Shown here one piece after another: positions 52,795 through 60,857 of a stretch of DNA of 64,000 nt. Under the pieces are notes generated by a model. It worked only from the letters and a program-made list of their open reading frames with translations, searched no databases and had not been told where the DNA came from. The first letter of the stretch is position 1, and each line of letters begins with the position of its first letter. Position numbers and translations under genes: made by a program. Origin of the DNA: Candidatus Desulfofervidaceae bacterium. Its GTDB lineage: Bacteria > Desulfobacterota > Desulfofervidia > Desulfofervidales > Desulfofervidaceae. The stretch is from positions 332,760-396,759 of the forward strand of contig JALWFG010000005.1 of NCBI GenBank assembly GCA_027038965.1. The letters run 5' to 3'.

Positions 52795-53873
52795 TTAGTC
52801 TTTAAAAATTTGTCCTTTTTAGGGTCACTTTTTCTCTCCAAGGTTTGGTGATTGGCTATGCCTAAACATATGAATGTCGCTGTGGTAATAAAAACATCAT
52901 CTTTTGGTTCAAAAGTCAGATTTATTTGATTAAGTTCTCCAAGCTTTTTGGCTAGCTTAAGACCAATACCTGCCCCCTTTTTAATTTGGGATGAAATATC
53001 ATTTTCAATCACCAAAACAGCTTTTTTATTTTGAATCTTCAATTCGACTGTAATTTTTTTGTTTGCATATTTAACTGCATTTTCTATTAAAATATAAACA
53101 ATGGTTTCTACCTCTGTCTTCACTCCTTTAATAAATAAGGGCGGGCAAGATAAAATAGAAGCAAAAGAAATTTCTATCCCTTTAGTTTCTAATTCGGTTT
53201 TAAATAGGGAAAATACCTCTGTAACAACCTCCTTTAAATTTATCTTTTCTGTCTGATGGTAATCTATTTTCATCCCCCTAATTATCTGTAAAATATGCTT
53301 AAATTCTTGCTCTATATGCTTATACCCCCTTTCTAATCGTCCTAAAGAAGGAGCCTTACACTGGGTTTTTAAAATTTCTATATTCAAACGCTGGGCCGCC
53401 AAAAAATTACCCAAATTGTGTGATAGTGTCATCAAAACCATTTCTAAAAAGGCCCTATTTTCTTCTCTTTGTTTAATATTAAGCCATAAAAGTCGATAAA
53501 ATAGTAAGGTAAGACTTAAAACAAGCACTATTTCCCAAAGGAAAAGTAGCCAGGCAAGGGTTTTTAGGTCCTGCCTTACCGTAGACCAATTTACATATAC
53601 AAATTTGCCATTCAGTGTTTGGGGAAATAGCTCCCAACTAGAAGTAAAGCGAGCATCAGAGGAATTCGGAGATTCAAGAAACTTTATATATGAAGGCCAT
53701 GGATGTTTGGGATTAAGTCGTTTCAAAAGAATTTCTTGTTTGACCTCCCTCAAGAAAGACGTCTTAAGATATCCTTTAAAAAAGGTCAGGGTTACTACAT
53801 TGATTGCCGAAAGAGCTAAAAAGGTAACTAAAACAAAGCTTAATAAAATCTTATATTCAAATTTTATTTTAAT
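52782..53873 (-). CDS. Sensor histidine kinase (start codon uncertain)
   Basis: About 363 residues if it begins at ATT 53873. It has TM1 (residues about 9-33), a periplasmic segment of about 75 residues, TM2 (LAWLLFLWEIVLVLSLTLLF), then a dimerisation helix with the likely phospho-His in LMTLSHNLGNFLAAQ. The ATPase domain has N-box LIENAVKYANK and G-box GAGIGLKLAKKLG. The first conventional start is TTG 53753, which would remove TM1 and lacks a ribosome-binding site. Upstream there is no in-frame ATG/GTG/TTG before the stop, but AGGGGG sits 5 nt before ATT 53873. It follows its response regulator gene. Confidence 0.85.
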   Translation of the reverse strand: MKIKFEYKILLSFVLVTFLALSAINVVTLTFFKGYLKTSFLREVKQEILLKRLNPKHPWPSYIKFLESPNSSDARFTSSWELFPQTLNGKFVYVNWSTVRQDLKTLAWLLFLWEIVLVLSLTLLFYRLLWLNIKQREENRAFLEMVLMTLSHNLGNFLAAQRLNIEILKTQCKAPSLGRLERGYKHIEQEFKHILQIIRGMKIDYHQTEKINLKEVVTEVFSLFKTELETKGIEISFASILSCPPLFIKGVKTEVETIVYILIENAVKYANKKITVELKIQNKKAVLVIENDISSQIKKGAGIGLKLAKKLGELNQINLTFEPKDDVFITTATFICLGIANHQTLERKSDPKKDKFLKTNQVK

Positions 53874-54514
53874 TGGTACCCCCTACCCTTATAGGTTTCT
53901 ATGCAAATTTCGGGGAAAAGCTTTCTTATCTTTTTGATGTAGGTCCGAACTACTTCATCACTCACAGAGCTCCCCCCCCAAACATAATTCAAAATCTGCT
54001 CTTTACTCACAATTTGACCTCGGTGTTTGAGTAAGTAAGACAGAAGCTCCCACTCCTTCCTTGAAAGTTTTATCTCTCTTCCATTCCTAAAAACTGTTCT
54101 TGCATCCAGATTGATAGAAACATCTTTGATGTGGATTGTCCTAGCAGAAGGCAAAATGTTCCGCCTCGCCAGTGCTTGAAGTCTCAAAAGTAACTCCTTA
54201 GGGGCAAATGGTTTGGTAAGATAATCGTCCGCTCCTCTTTCAAAACATGTTTCCTTATCTTTCAAATCCTTTTTAGCTGTAAGGATTAAAACAGGAATAT
54301 TTACTCCCTTATTCCTTAACTTCCTTAACAAATCCTCGCCTTTTTGATATCTTAAAATAAGGTCTAAGACAATAACGTCAAAAGTCTCATTAAGAAAGAT
54401 ATTTTCCACCTCTCTATCATCGCTTAGCCACTTGGTTTCAATATTATTAATTTCTAGATATTCTTGAAGGCTTTCTCCCAAAACCAAATCATCTTCTACC
54501 AAAAGCACCTTCAT
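53864..54514 (-). CDS. OmpR-family response regulator
   Basis: 216 residues. Receiver domain: MKVLLVEDDLVLGESLQEYL, phospho-Asp in FDVIVLDLILRYQKGEDLL, LILTAKKDL, and Lys in DYLTKPFAPKELL. A winged-helix OmpR/PhoB DNA-binding domain occupies about residues 125-216 (LSRKEWELLSYLLKHRGQIV, then VRTYIKKIRKLFPEICIETY). The frame is open 16 codons upstream, but MKVLLVEDD is the natural start. Its 3' end overlaps the proposed kinase start by 10 nt. The signal sensed and the genes controlled are unknown. Confidence 0.93.
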   Translation of the reverse strand: MKVLLVEDDLVLGESLQEYLEINNIETKWLSDDREVENIFLNETFDVIVLDLILRYQKGEDLLRKLRNKGVNIPVLILTAKKDLKDKETCFERGADDYLTKPFAPKELLLRLQALARRNILPSARTIHIKDVSINLDARTVFRNGREIKLSRKEWELLSYLLKHRGQIVSKEQILNYVWGGSSVSDEVVRTYIKKIRKLFPEICIETYKGRGYQLK

Positions 54515-54611
54515 ATTTAATTGTAAAAACTCCGCTGACAAAGTATGAAACATCCACGTCAAAATGTTTGCACGTGAGAACGTAATTTCTAAATACCTAA
54601 AAGCCCTTTAC

Positions 54612-54640
54612 TTGTCAAATAAAGGAAAATGGATTAAAAA
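54612..54640 (+). promoter_or_regulatory. Candidate promoter for tRNA-Pro
   Basis: TTGTCA (54612-54617), 17-nt spacer, TAAAAA (54635-54640), about 9 nt before the mature tRNA 5' end. Box matches are 5 of 6 and 4 of 6. Spacing fits well, but the -10 is weak. Confidence 0.35.
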
Positions 54641-54648
54641 TATAGTGG

Positions 54649-54725
54649 CGGGACGTAGCTCAGCTTGGCAGAGCACAGCGTTCGGGACGCTGGGGTCGCA
54701 GGTTCAAATCCTGTCGTCCCGACCA
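54649..54725 (+). tRNA. tRNA-Pro (anticodon CGG)
   Basis: 77 nt including an encoded CCA end. The acceptor stem CGGGACG pairs with CGTCCCG. The anticodon stem CAGCG/CGCTG encloses the loop TTCGGGA, giving anticodon CGG (reads CCG). The T-arm carries GGTTCAAATCC. The discriminator base is A. The D-arm contains AGCTCAGCTTGGCAGAGC. It is an isolated single tRNA gene between the two-component system and the rpsF operon. Confidence 0.97.
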
Positions 54726-54963
54726 TGTTTTTATGTAGGTGCTTTTTCTTTTTTATTCGCATCTTTATCCTCTTACCCTTTAGCCTCTTGCCCTTAGCCC
54801 TTCGCACCCAAATCTTGATAGGAACCTAACAATATGTTATTTTGGGAAGAATAGTTTCTGGTTGTTGTTCTTGACAAATAGGTAGAGGTATAATATATCA
54901 AGGCAGCCAAAAGGGTTGAACTGCCTTTTTGTTCTTATAATCGAAAATGAAAGGGAGGTAGAA
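54726..54963. other. Intergenic region: simple repeats and rpsF leader
   Basis: 238 bp. The first half has pyrimidine-rich quasi-repeats (CTCTTACCCTTTAGCCTCTT and following, about 54768-54808), similar in kind to those after the CRISPR array. The second half carries TTGACA (54871-54876), TATAAT (54889-54894) and a hairpin (54900-54930) upstream of rpsF. Confidence 0.55.
54871..54930 (+). promoter_or_regulatory. rpsF operon promoter and leader hairpin
   Basis: TTGACA (54871-54876) is followed by TATATC at 17-nt spacing (54894-54899), or TATAAT at 54889-54894 pairing with a poorer -35. Immediately after, AAGGCAG (54900-54906) pairs with CTGCCTT (54921-54927), then a U-run. An alternative stem CAGCC/GGTTG fits inside the loop. 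This could be an attenuator or an autoregulatory site of the S6-S18 leader type. Not proven. Confidence 0.4.
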
Positions 54964-55305
54964 ATGAAGTTAAGGGAATATGAAACTGTGATTGTGGCCG
55001 ATCCTGATCTCTCTGAAGAACAGCTAGCAGACCTAATTGAAAAGTTCCAAAACATCATTGTTCGAGACAAAGGGATTGTAAAAGAGGTTGAAAAGTGGGG
55101 GCTCAAAGATTTGGCCTTTAAAGTAAAGCACAAAAACAGAGGGTATTACTTTATTCTCCATTACTATGGCGGGCCAGATATTGTAGAAGAAGTAGAAAGA
55201 AATATAAGAATTGACGATCGAATTATTCGTTTTCTGAGTTTCAAGGTCTCTAAGGACGAATTTGATCGTAAAGAGATAGAGGAACAACTTGAAAAAGCTG
55301 CCTAA
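54964..55305 (+). CDS. rpsF: 30S ribosomal protein bS6
   Basis: 113 residues. Typical S6 sequence: MKLREYETVIVADPDLSEEQ at the start, then EVEKWGLKDLAFKVKHKNRG, YYFILHYYGGP, and RFLSFKVSKDE. S6 pairs with S18 on the small subunit platform. The frame opens 16 codons earlier, but that part crosses the leader hairpin; AAGGGAGG 6 nt before ATG 54964 fixes the start. First gene of rpsF-rpsR-rplI-dnaB. Confidence 0.97.
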   Translation: MKLREYETVIVADPDLSEEQLADLIEKFQNIIVRDKGIVKEVEKWGLKDLAFKVKHKNRGYYFILHYYGGPDIVEEVERNIRIDDRIIRFLSFKVSKDEFDRKEIEEQLEKAA

Positions 55306-55328
55306 AACAATAGCAAGGAGGAGAGTAA

Positions 55329-55598
55329 ATGGCTAATCCAAATAGAAATGAGTCTAGGAATGCACCGCGCCGTCGGTTTTATGTCCGCAAAAAGTTTTGT
55401 CGCTTTTGCGCCGACCCCAACTTGAAAATTTCTTACCGCAATGTGGATATTTTAAAGCAGTTCATTACCGATAGGGGTAAGATTATTCCACGGCGGATTT
55501 CAGGAAATTGTGCTAAACACCAACGTCAGCTCACCTTGGCCATTAAGAGGGCAAGACACTTGGCCCTTTTGCCTTATACTACTGTAGGCCATCAATAG
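55329..55598 (+). CDS. rpsR: 30S ribosomal protein bS18
   Basis: 89 residues. The S18 core is clear: [71 protein letters not shown]. The CxxC and later Cys/His make it the cysteine-containing (C+) zinc-type form. AAGGAGGAG precedes the ATG. An 89-bp gap with a short tandem repeat separates it from rplI. Confidence 0.98.
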   Translation: MANPNRNESRNAPRRRFYVRKKFCRFCADPNLKISYRNVDILKQFITDRGKIIPRRISGNCAKHQRQLTLAIKRARHLALLPYTTVGHQ

Positions 55599-55620
55599 GC
55601 AGCGGATATAGTAAAAACAT

Positions 55621-55663
55621 ATTTTGGATTTTGAATTTTGAATTTTGAATTTTAGATTTTGAA
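55621..55663 (+). repeat. Tandem 9-bp repeat between rpsR and rplI
   Basis: Four to five imperfect copies of TTTTGAATT (variants TTTTGGATT, TTTTAGATT). Purely A+T-rich simple sequence; no gene or clear regulatory site overlaps it. Confidence 0.85.
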
Positions 55664-55687
55664 GCATGTGAAAGACTGGAGGTAGAG

Positions 55688-56131
55688 ATGAGGGTCATTT
55701 TAAGAGAAACTATTGCTACATTGGGGCAGATAGGGGAAATTGTAGATGTCTCTGATGGTTATGCCAGAAATTTTCTTTTCCCACGTCGGCTTGCCATTCC
55801 TGCCACAAAAAAGAATATTAAGGCATTAGAAAAAGAAAGGCAAATCCTCTTAAGAAAAAGAGAAAGGGAAAAATTGAAGGCCGAGAGTCTGGCCGAAAAG
55901 TTGGCTGCTGTTACTTGTGAGATTGGGAAACAGGTAGGAAAAGAGGGACAACTTTTCGGTTCTGTAACGGTTATGGATATTGCTAAATCTCTCAAAGAAC
56001 AAGGATTTGAACTTGATAAGAGAAAAATTTTGTTAGAGCAACCTATCAAAGCTGTAGGCGAATATGAAGTGCCTGTAAAACTTCATCCTGAAGTAAACAC
56101 TTATATAAAGGTTAAGGTAGTAGAGGCATAA
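55688..56131 (+). CDS. rplI: 50S ribosomal protein bL9
   Basis: 147 residues, standard length. N-terminal globular domain: MRVILRETIATLGQIGEIVD, then VSDGYARNFLFPRRLAIPAT. A long central helix joins it to the C-terminal domain (GKEGQLFGSVTVMDIAKSL, then EYEVPVKLHPEVNTYIKVKV). GGAGGTAG precedes ATG. dnaB starts directly after its stop, a common arrangement. Confidence 0.98.
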   Translation: MRVILRETIATLGQIGEIVDVSDGYARNFLFPRRLAIPATKKNIKALEKERQILLRKREREKLKAESLAEKLAAVTCEIGKQVGKEGQLFGSVTVMDIAKSLKEQGFELDKRKILLEQPIKAVGEYEVPVKLHPEVNTYIKVKVVEA

Positions 56132-57565
56132 ATGCAGCCGCAGCAAACGCAAACAAAAAAAAACAAAAATGGAAAAAGGGGAAACCTGTCTCCTAAGAAT
56201 AAAGCAAATAGTAAATCTTTACCTCAAAATATAGAGGCCGAACAATCTATTTTAGGTGGTATTCTAGTTGATAATGAAGCCTTACCTACGGTTTTAGAAA
56301 TCATCAAACCAGAGGACTTTTATCGAGAAAGTCATCGGAAAATCTTTCTAGCCTTTCTAGAGCTGTACGAGCAAAACAAGCCCATTGACCTAGTGACTGT
56401 CAGTGAAATTCTGCAAAAAAAGGAGCAACTTGAGGAAGTAGGTGGGGCTTCTTACCTCGCCTCTTTAATAGAAGCAATACCTACCACTTCAGGCATTAGC
56501 CACTATGCCCGTATTGTTAAAGAAAAGGCCATCTTGAGGAAATTGATACTTTCAGCCAGTGAGATTATAAATCAATGTTTTAATCAATCCCAAGATGTAG
56601 AAGAGATTCTGGACGAGGCAGAACGCACGATATTTGAAGTTGCTAATGAAAGGGTTCAAACCTCTGTTTTCCCCCTGAAGGACATTATCAAAGAAGCCTT
56701 TAAAATAGTCCAAAACATGGCCAATAGAAGTAGCCATATTACAGGGGTACCTACAGGATTTATTGACTTTGACCGCTTGACGGCCGGGCTTCAACCTTCA
56801 GATTTAATTATCATTGCTGGACGTCCCAGTATGGGTAAGACTGCCCTCGCCTTAAATATTGCCGCCAATGCAGCCATGCGTTATGGAATCCCTGTAGCGA
56901 TTTTTTCTTTAGAAATGTCAAAAGAACAACTGGCTAATAGGATGCTCTGTGCTGAAGCCAAGGTAGATAGCCAAAAGTTTCGGTCTGGTTTTTTGGCAGA
57001 ACACGATTGGAGGCTTCTCACCGATGCAGCTTCGGAATTGTCTCAAGCCCCTATTTTTATCGATGATACCCCTGCTATTTCTGTGTTAGAGATGAGGGCC
57101 AAGGCCAGAAGGCTCAAGTCTGAGCATAACATTGGTTTGGTAATTGTGGATTATTTACAATTGATGAAAGGCAAGGACAGAATAGAAAGGAGGGAACAAG
57201 AAATTTCAGAAATTTCTCGGTCGCTCAAGGCATTGGCCAAGGAGCTGAACGTGCCTGTAGTAGCCCTTTCTCAGTTGAACAGGCGGGTGGAAGAAAGAGA
57301 GGACAAAAGGCCTCGTCTAGCGGATTTAAGAGAATCTGGGGCAATTGAACAAGATGCCGATCTAATTGTATTCCTTTACCGAGACGAAGTTTATAATAAA
57401 AGGGAGGATAATCCCAATAAAGGCATTGTAGAACTGATTGTTGGCAAACATAGAAATGGCCCTACAGGCACAGTCAAATTGGCATTTTTGGACAAATTTA
57501 CCAGTTTTGAAAATTTGGTTACTGAGGAAATGTATGATGAGGACCTCCCCGGTTTTGAGGAATAA
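56132..57565 (+). CDS. dnaB: Replicative DNA helicase DnaB
   Basis: 477 residues. It unwinds DNA at the replication fork as a hexamer. The N-terminal DnaB domain starts at LPQNIEAEQSILGGILVDNE. RecA-like domain: Walker A AGRPSMGKTALALNIAANAA, Walker B-type LVIVDYLQLM, and VVALSQLNRRVEEREDKRP. No intein is present. The 3' end overlaps the next frame by up to 32 nt, depending on which start the paaK-like gene uses. Confidence 0.98.
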   Translation: MQPQQTQTKKNKNGKRGNLSPKNKANSKSLPQNIEAEQSILGGILVDNEALPTVLEIIKPEDFYRESHRKIFLAFLELYEQNKPIDLVTVSEILQKKEQLEEVGGASYLASLIEAIPTTSGISHYARIVKEKAILRKLILSASEIINQCFNQSQDVEEILDEAERTIFEVANERVQTSVFPLKDIIKEAFKIVQNMANRSSHITGVPTGFIDFDRLTAGLQPSDLIIIAGRPSMGKTALALNIAANAAMRYGIPVAIFSLEMSKEQLANRMLCAEAKVDSQKFRSGFLAEHDWRLLTDAASELSQAPIFIDDTPAISVLEMRAKARRLKSEHNIGLVIVDYLQLMKGKDRIERREQEISEISRSLKALAKELNVPVVALSQLNRRVEEREDKRPRLADLRESGAIEQDADLIVFLYRDEVYNKREDNPNKGIVELIVGKHRNGPTGTVKLAFLDKFTSFENLVTEEMYDEDLPGFEE

Positions 57566-58934
57566 AGACACCTTACAAGCCCCGTTAAATAGAAAAAATA
57601 ATTTAACGGGGCAAGCATCTGATTCTAATGATTCACCCTTTTGGGAACCCAAGTGGGAGACTTTATCTAGAGAAGACCTAGAGTCGCTTCAAATAAGGCG
57701 GCTTAAAAAGACAGTAGCCAGGGCGGCTCAAGCCCCATTTTATAAAGAGGCCTTCAAGAAACAAAAGATTGATCCTGAGAGGATAAGGTCTTTAGACGAC
57801 CTTAGAAGACTCCCTTTTACCACTAAGGACGATTTAAGGCAGTGGTATCCCTATGGGTTCCTTACCGTTTCTAAGGATGAAGTTGTAAGAATGCACTCCT
57901 CCTCTGGTACCACGGGCAGGCCAACGGTAGTGTTTTATACCCAAAGAGACATTGAGGCATGGGCCAATCTCGTAGCGCGGTGTATGTATATGACAGGGGT
58001 GCGGCGCAGTGACGTCTTTCAAAACATGATGGGATATGGCCTCTTTACAGGAGGACTCGGGTTTCACTATGGGGCTGAAAAATTGGGTTGTCTTGTAATC
58101 CCCGTAGGGCCAGGCAATACTAAGAGACAGCTCTTTTTGATGCGAGAGTTCGAAACCACTGTTGTGCATATTATTCCAAGCTATGCCCTTTATGTGGCCG
58201 AAGTCTGCCAAAAAGAGGGAATTGACCCTCAAAATGAGTTTAAGCTTCGGATTGCCTTTATTGGAGCTGAACCCCACTCAGAAGGAATTAGGGCTCGCAT
58301 AGAGGACTTTTTCGGCATTGCGGCCTTTAACTCCTATGGCCTTTCTGAAGTAAATGGCCCTGGAGTGGCCTTTGAATGTCCATATAAAAAGGGAATGCAT
58401 ATTTGGGAAGATGCCTACATTGTGGAGATTATAAATCCTGAAACCTTAGAACCCGTGCCTGAGGGAGAAGAAGGTGAATTGGTATTAACCACCCTTACTA
58501 GAGAAGGGATGCCCCTCTTAAGATACCGGACTCGGGACTTGACAAAATTCCTTCCTGGAACGTGCCCTTGTGGACGCACTCACAGACGGATTGATAGAAT
58601 TACTGGTCGCACAGATGACATGCTCATTGTGAAAGGGGTAAACATTTATCCGATTCAGATAGAGCGAGTGCTAATGTCTTTACCTGAAGTCGGCAACAAT
58701 TACCTTATTGAAGTTCACAAACAAGAAACAGGAGATGAGCTTCTAATAAAGGTAGAAGTAAAAACTGAAGTCTTTCAAGAAGACATGCGATATTTGGAAG
58801 GATTAAGGAAAAAAATTATCCATGAAGTTAGAGAGGAAATTCTAGTGACCCCTAAAGTAGAATTGGTAGAACCCAATTCTTTACCTCGCACCCAAGGAAA
58901 GGCTCAAAGGGTTGTTATCGTAGGCAAGCAATAA
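57534..58934 (+). CDS. Phenylacetate-CoA ligase-like AMP-forming enzyme
   Basis: About 466 residues if it starts at ATG 57534. AMP-binding motif MHSSSGTTGRPTVVFYT, then FIGAEPHSEGIRARIEDFFG, SYGLSEVNGPGVAFECPYKK, YRTRDLTKFLP, and the C-terminal GVNIYPIQIERVL. These are PaaK features; the acyl substrate may be phenylacetate or another aryl acid. The conserved part begins at FWEPKWETLSREDLESLQ. The 36 or so residues before it are encoded across the dnaB end and a perfect hairpin (57579-57612), so they look acquired. TTG 57555 is an alternative start. Frame is also open to 57438. Confidence 0.9.
   Translation: MMRTSPVLRNKDTLQAPLNRKNNLTGQASDSNDSPFWEPKWETLSREDLESLQIRRLKKTVARAAQAPFYKEAFKKQKIDPERIRSLDDLRRLPFTTKDDLRQWYPYGFLTVSKDEVVRMHSSSGTTGRPTVVFYTQRDIEAWANLVARCMYMTGVRRSDVFQNMMGYGLFTGGLGFHYGAEKLGCLVIPVGPGNTKRQLFLMREFETTVVHIIPSYALYVAEVCQKEGIDPQNEFKLRIAFIGAEPHSEGIRARIEDFFGIAAFNSYGLSEVNGPGVAFECPYKKGMHIWEDAYIVEIINPETLEPVPEGEEGELVLTTLTREGMPLLRYRTRDLTKFLPGTCPCGRTHRRIDRITGRTDDMLIVKGVNIYPIQIERVLMSLPEVGNNYLIEVHKQETGDELLIKVEVKTEVFQEDMRYLEGLRKKIIHEVREEILVTPKVELVEPNSLPRTQGKAQRVVIVGKQ
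57579..57612 (+). repeat. Dispersed hairpin repeat, copy 1
   Basis: GCCCCGTTAAAT (57579-57590), a 10-nt A-rich loop, ATTTAACGGGGC (57601-57612). A perfect 12-bp stem followed by AAGC. It closely resembles the element at 63558-63589 and falls in the N-terminal coding region of the paaK-like gene, 13 bp after dnaB. Confidence 0.85.
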
Positions 58935-58950
58935 AAGGGAAAGTGCGAAT

Positions 58951-59451
58951 ATGGAAGAATATTTAGAAATTGTCAATGAGGAAGATAGGATTATTGGCTT
59001 GGGTAAAAGGTCTTTTATCCACAAAATCGGGGCCTTGCATCGGGCAGTTCATATCTTTGTATTTGATCTGGATGGCCGTTTATATCTTGGGAAGCGCTCT
59101 CAAAACAAGGATACCCATCCCTTGAAATGGGTCTCCTCGGCCTCTGGTCATGTGGATCCTAAAGAAACCTATGAAAAGGCCGCTTATAGGGAATTAAAAG
59201 AGGAATTGGGGCTTGAGCTACCTTTAAACAAGGTGTTTAAACTCAAGGCCTGCCCTCAAACCGAAGGAGAACATGTGGTAGTTTATCAAACCATCACAGT
59301 ATTTGAGCCATTTCCCAACAGGGCGGAAATTGAAGAAGGAAGGTTTTTCTCTTTAGAGGAGATTTCTAAGCTGTTGACAAAAAGTCCAGAGATATTTACA
59401 CCTAGCTTTAGATATATCTTTAAGTTATACAAAGAAAGATGCGTCGAATAA
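58951..59451 (+). CDS. Nudix hydrolase
   Basis: 166 residues. The Nudix box GHVDPKETYEKAAYRELKEE (continuing LGL) matches G-x5-E-x7-REUxEExGU. The N-terminus (EEYLEIVNEEDRIIGLGKRS, LHRAVHIFVFDLDGRLYLGK) is like the YfcD / isopentenyl-diphosphate-isomerase-like subgroup that hydrolyses or rearranges nucleoside or isoprenoid diphosphates. Substrate not determined. It overlaps the next gene by 13 nt. Confidence 0.9.
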   Translation: MEEYLEIVNEEDRIIGLGKRSFIHKIGALHRAVHIFVFDLDGRLYLGKRSQNKDTHPLKWVSSASGHVDPKETYEKAAYRELKEELGLELPLNKVFKLKACPQTEGEHVVVYQTITVFEPFPNRAEIEEGRFFSLEEISKLLTKSPEIFTPSFRYIFKLYKERCVE

Positions 59452-60857
59452 TTTTATTTTTTCTGGTATTTTGGGAAGCAACATTAGCCTTTGCTCAACA
59501 ACCAGGAGACTCAGTCCTGATTACTACCACATCCCAAGACAGACAGTCCTTAAATCTAGTCGTCTATAACCAAAACTTTGCCTTGGTTCAAGAGGTAAGA
59601 AAAGTAGAGTTGCCTTTTGGAATCTGCAACCTTTATCTAAAAGACATTCCTGCAAAAATTGAACCAGAAAGTGTGGTGGCCCGCTCCTTATTTGCCCCAG
59701 AGGGATTTCATATTTTATCTCAGAGGTATCTTTATCATCTCATCACACCCAAAAATTTGCTAAAACATTACGTAGGTAAAGAAATTGAGCTTTATTATGA
59801 AAATCCAGCTACAGGACGTAAGGAACTAGCTAAGGCTAAACTTCTAGCCTATGTTAATAATCAGCCTATTTGTCAAATAGGAGACAAAGTCTTCCTTCAC
59901 TGCCCCGGGGAAATCATCTTGCCGTCTTTGCCTGAAGGACTTTTATCCTCCCCTACCCTTATGTGGCAGATAGACAACTCGGCTGAAGGAGAACATTTGA
60001 TCCAGCTTTCTTACCTTGTCAAAGATATAAGTTGGCAAGCCAACTATATTTTAAACCTCACCCAGAAGGAAGCAGGAAGTCTCAGCGGTTGGGTCAAGAT
60101 TGTAAATCAAAGTGGAGGAGATTATACCAACGCCAGAGTATATCTAATGGCTGGAAGGTTGCATGAGATAAAATCTCCCGCTCCTCTATATAAAACCAGA
60201 ACCTTTGTTTCAGAAGAGGCCAAGAACGTTAAGCCAAGCTCCTTTTTTGAATATCGTCTTTATACCTTACCCCGGCCGCTAAATATCAACAATGAACAAA
60301 CCACTCAAGTCCAATTTTTGGATAAAGAGAACATTTTTGTAAAACAAATCTTTTCATATCAAGGCAACAGCTACTACTACCGATCCTATTATGAAAATCC
60401 TATCAAGGGAAACAATGTAAATGTAGATTTGGAAATTGCCAACACCAAAGAAAATCAGCTAGGAATTCCATTGCCACCAGGTGAAATTAGGGTATATCAG
60501 CAGGACAAGGAAGGCAACTTCTTTTTGATTGGAGAGGACCACATTTCTCCTGTCTTGCCTGAAGAAATAATAAAACTCAACATGGGAGTGGCCTTTGACA
60601 TCTTGGTTGAACGAACTCAAACGCTCTATCATCGCCTTTCCCCCTCTTTATATGAAATTGGGTGGGAAATTACGTTCAAAAATAAAAAGACTTATCCTAT
60701 CACTATCAACGTAAACGAAGAAGTCCCTGGGGACTGGCAGGTAACAAACAGCAACTTTGAATACAAAAAGGCCAGTGCTCATATTTTAAACTTTGCCGTT
60801 CCTGTAGCCGCCCAGGGGGAAACTCAAATCAAATACACAGTAAGGGTAAAGGATTAA
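59439..60857 (+). CDS. DUF4139 domain secreted protein
   Basis: 472 residues. A signal peptide (RRIILFFLVFWEATLAFAQQ) is followed by a beta-rich protein. The DUF4139 features are LVVYNQNFALVQEVRKVELP near the start, LSYLVKDISWQANYILNL, and the C-terminal YEIGWEITFKNKKTYPITIN, VNEEVPGDWQV. Such proteins are exported with unknown function. It overlaps the Nudix gene and shares 1 nt with surE, so it is part of one operon. Confidence 0.85.
   Translation: MRRIILFFLVFWEATLAFAQQPGDSVLITTTSQDRQSLNLVVYNQNFALVQEVRKVELPFGICNLYLKDIPAKIEPESVVARSLFAPEGFHILSQRYLYHLITPKNLLKHYVGKEIELYYENPATGRKELAKAKLLAYVNNQPICQIGDKVFLHCPGEIILPSLPEGLLSSPTLMWQIDNSAEGEHLIQLSYLVKDISWQANYILNLTQKEAGSLSGWVKIVNQSGGDYTNARVYLMAGRLHEIKSPAPLYKTRTFVSEEAKNVKPSSFFEYRLYTLPRPLNINNEQTTQVQFLDKENIFVKQIFSYQGNSYYYRSYYENPIKGNNVNVDLEIANTKENQLGIPLPPGEIRVYQQDKEGNFFLIGEDHISPVLPEEIIKLNMGVAFDILVERTQTLYHRLSPSLYEIGWEITFKNKKTYPITINVNEEVPGDWQVTNSNFEYKKASAHILNFAVPVAAQGETQIKYTVRVKD

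Noticed and set aside
57438..57533. Upstream extension of the paaK-like frame inside dnaB
   Set aside because: The extra 32 residues are an out-of-frame reading of conserved dnaB sequence and have no PaaK similarity.
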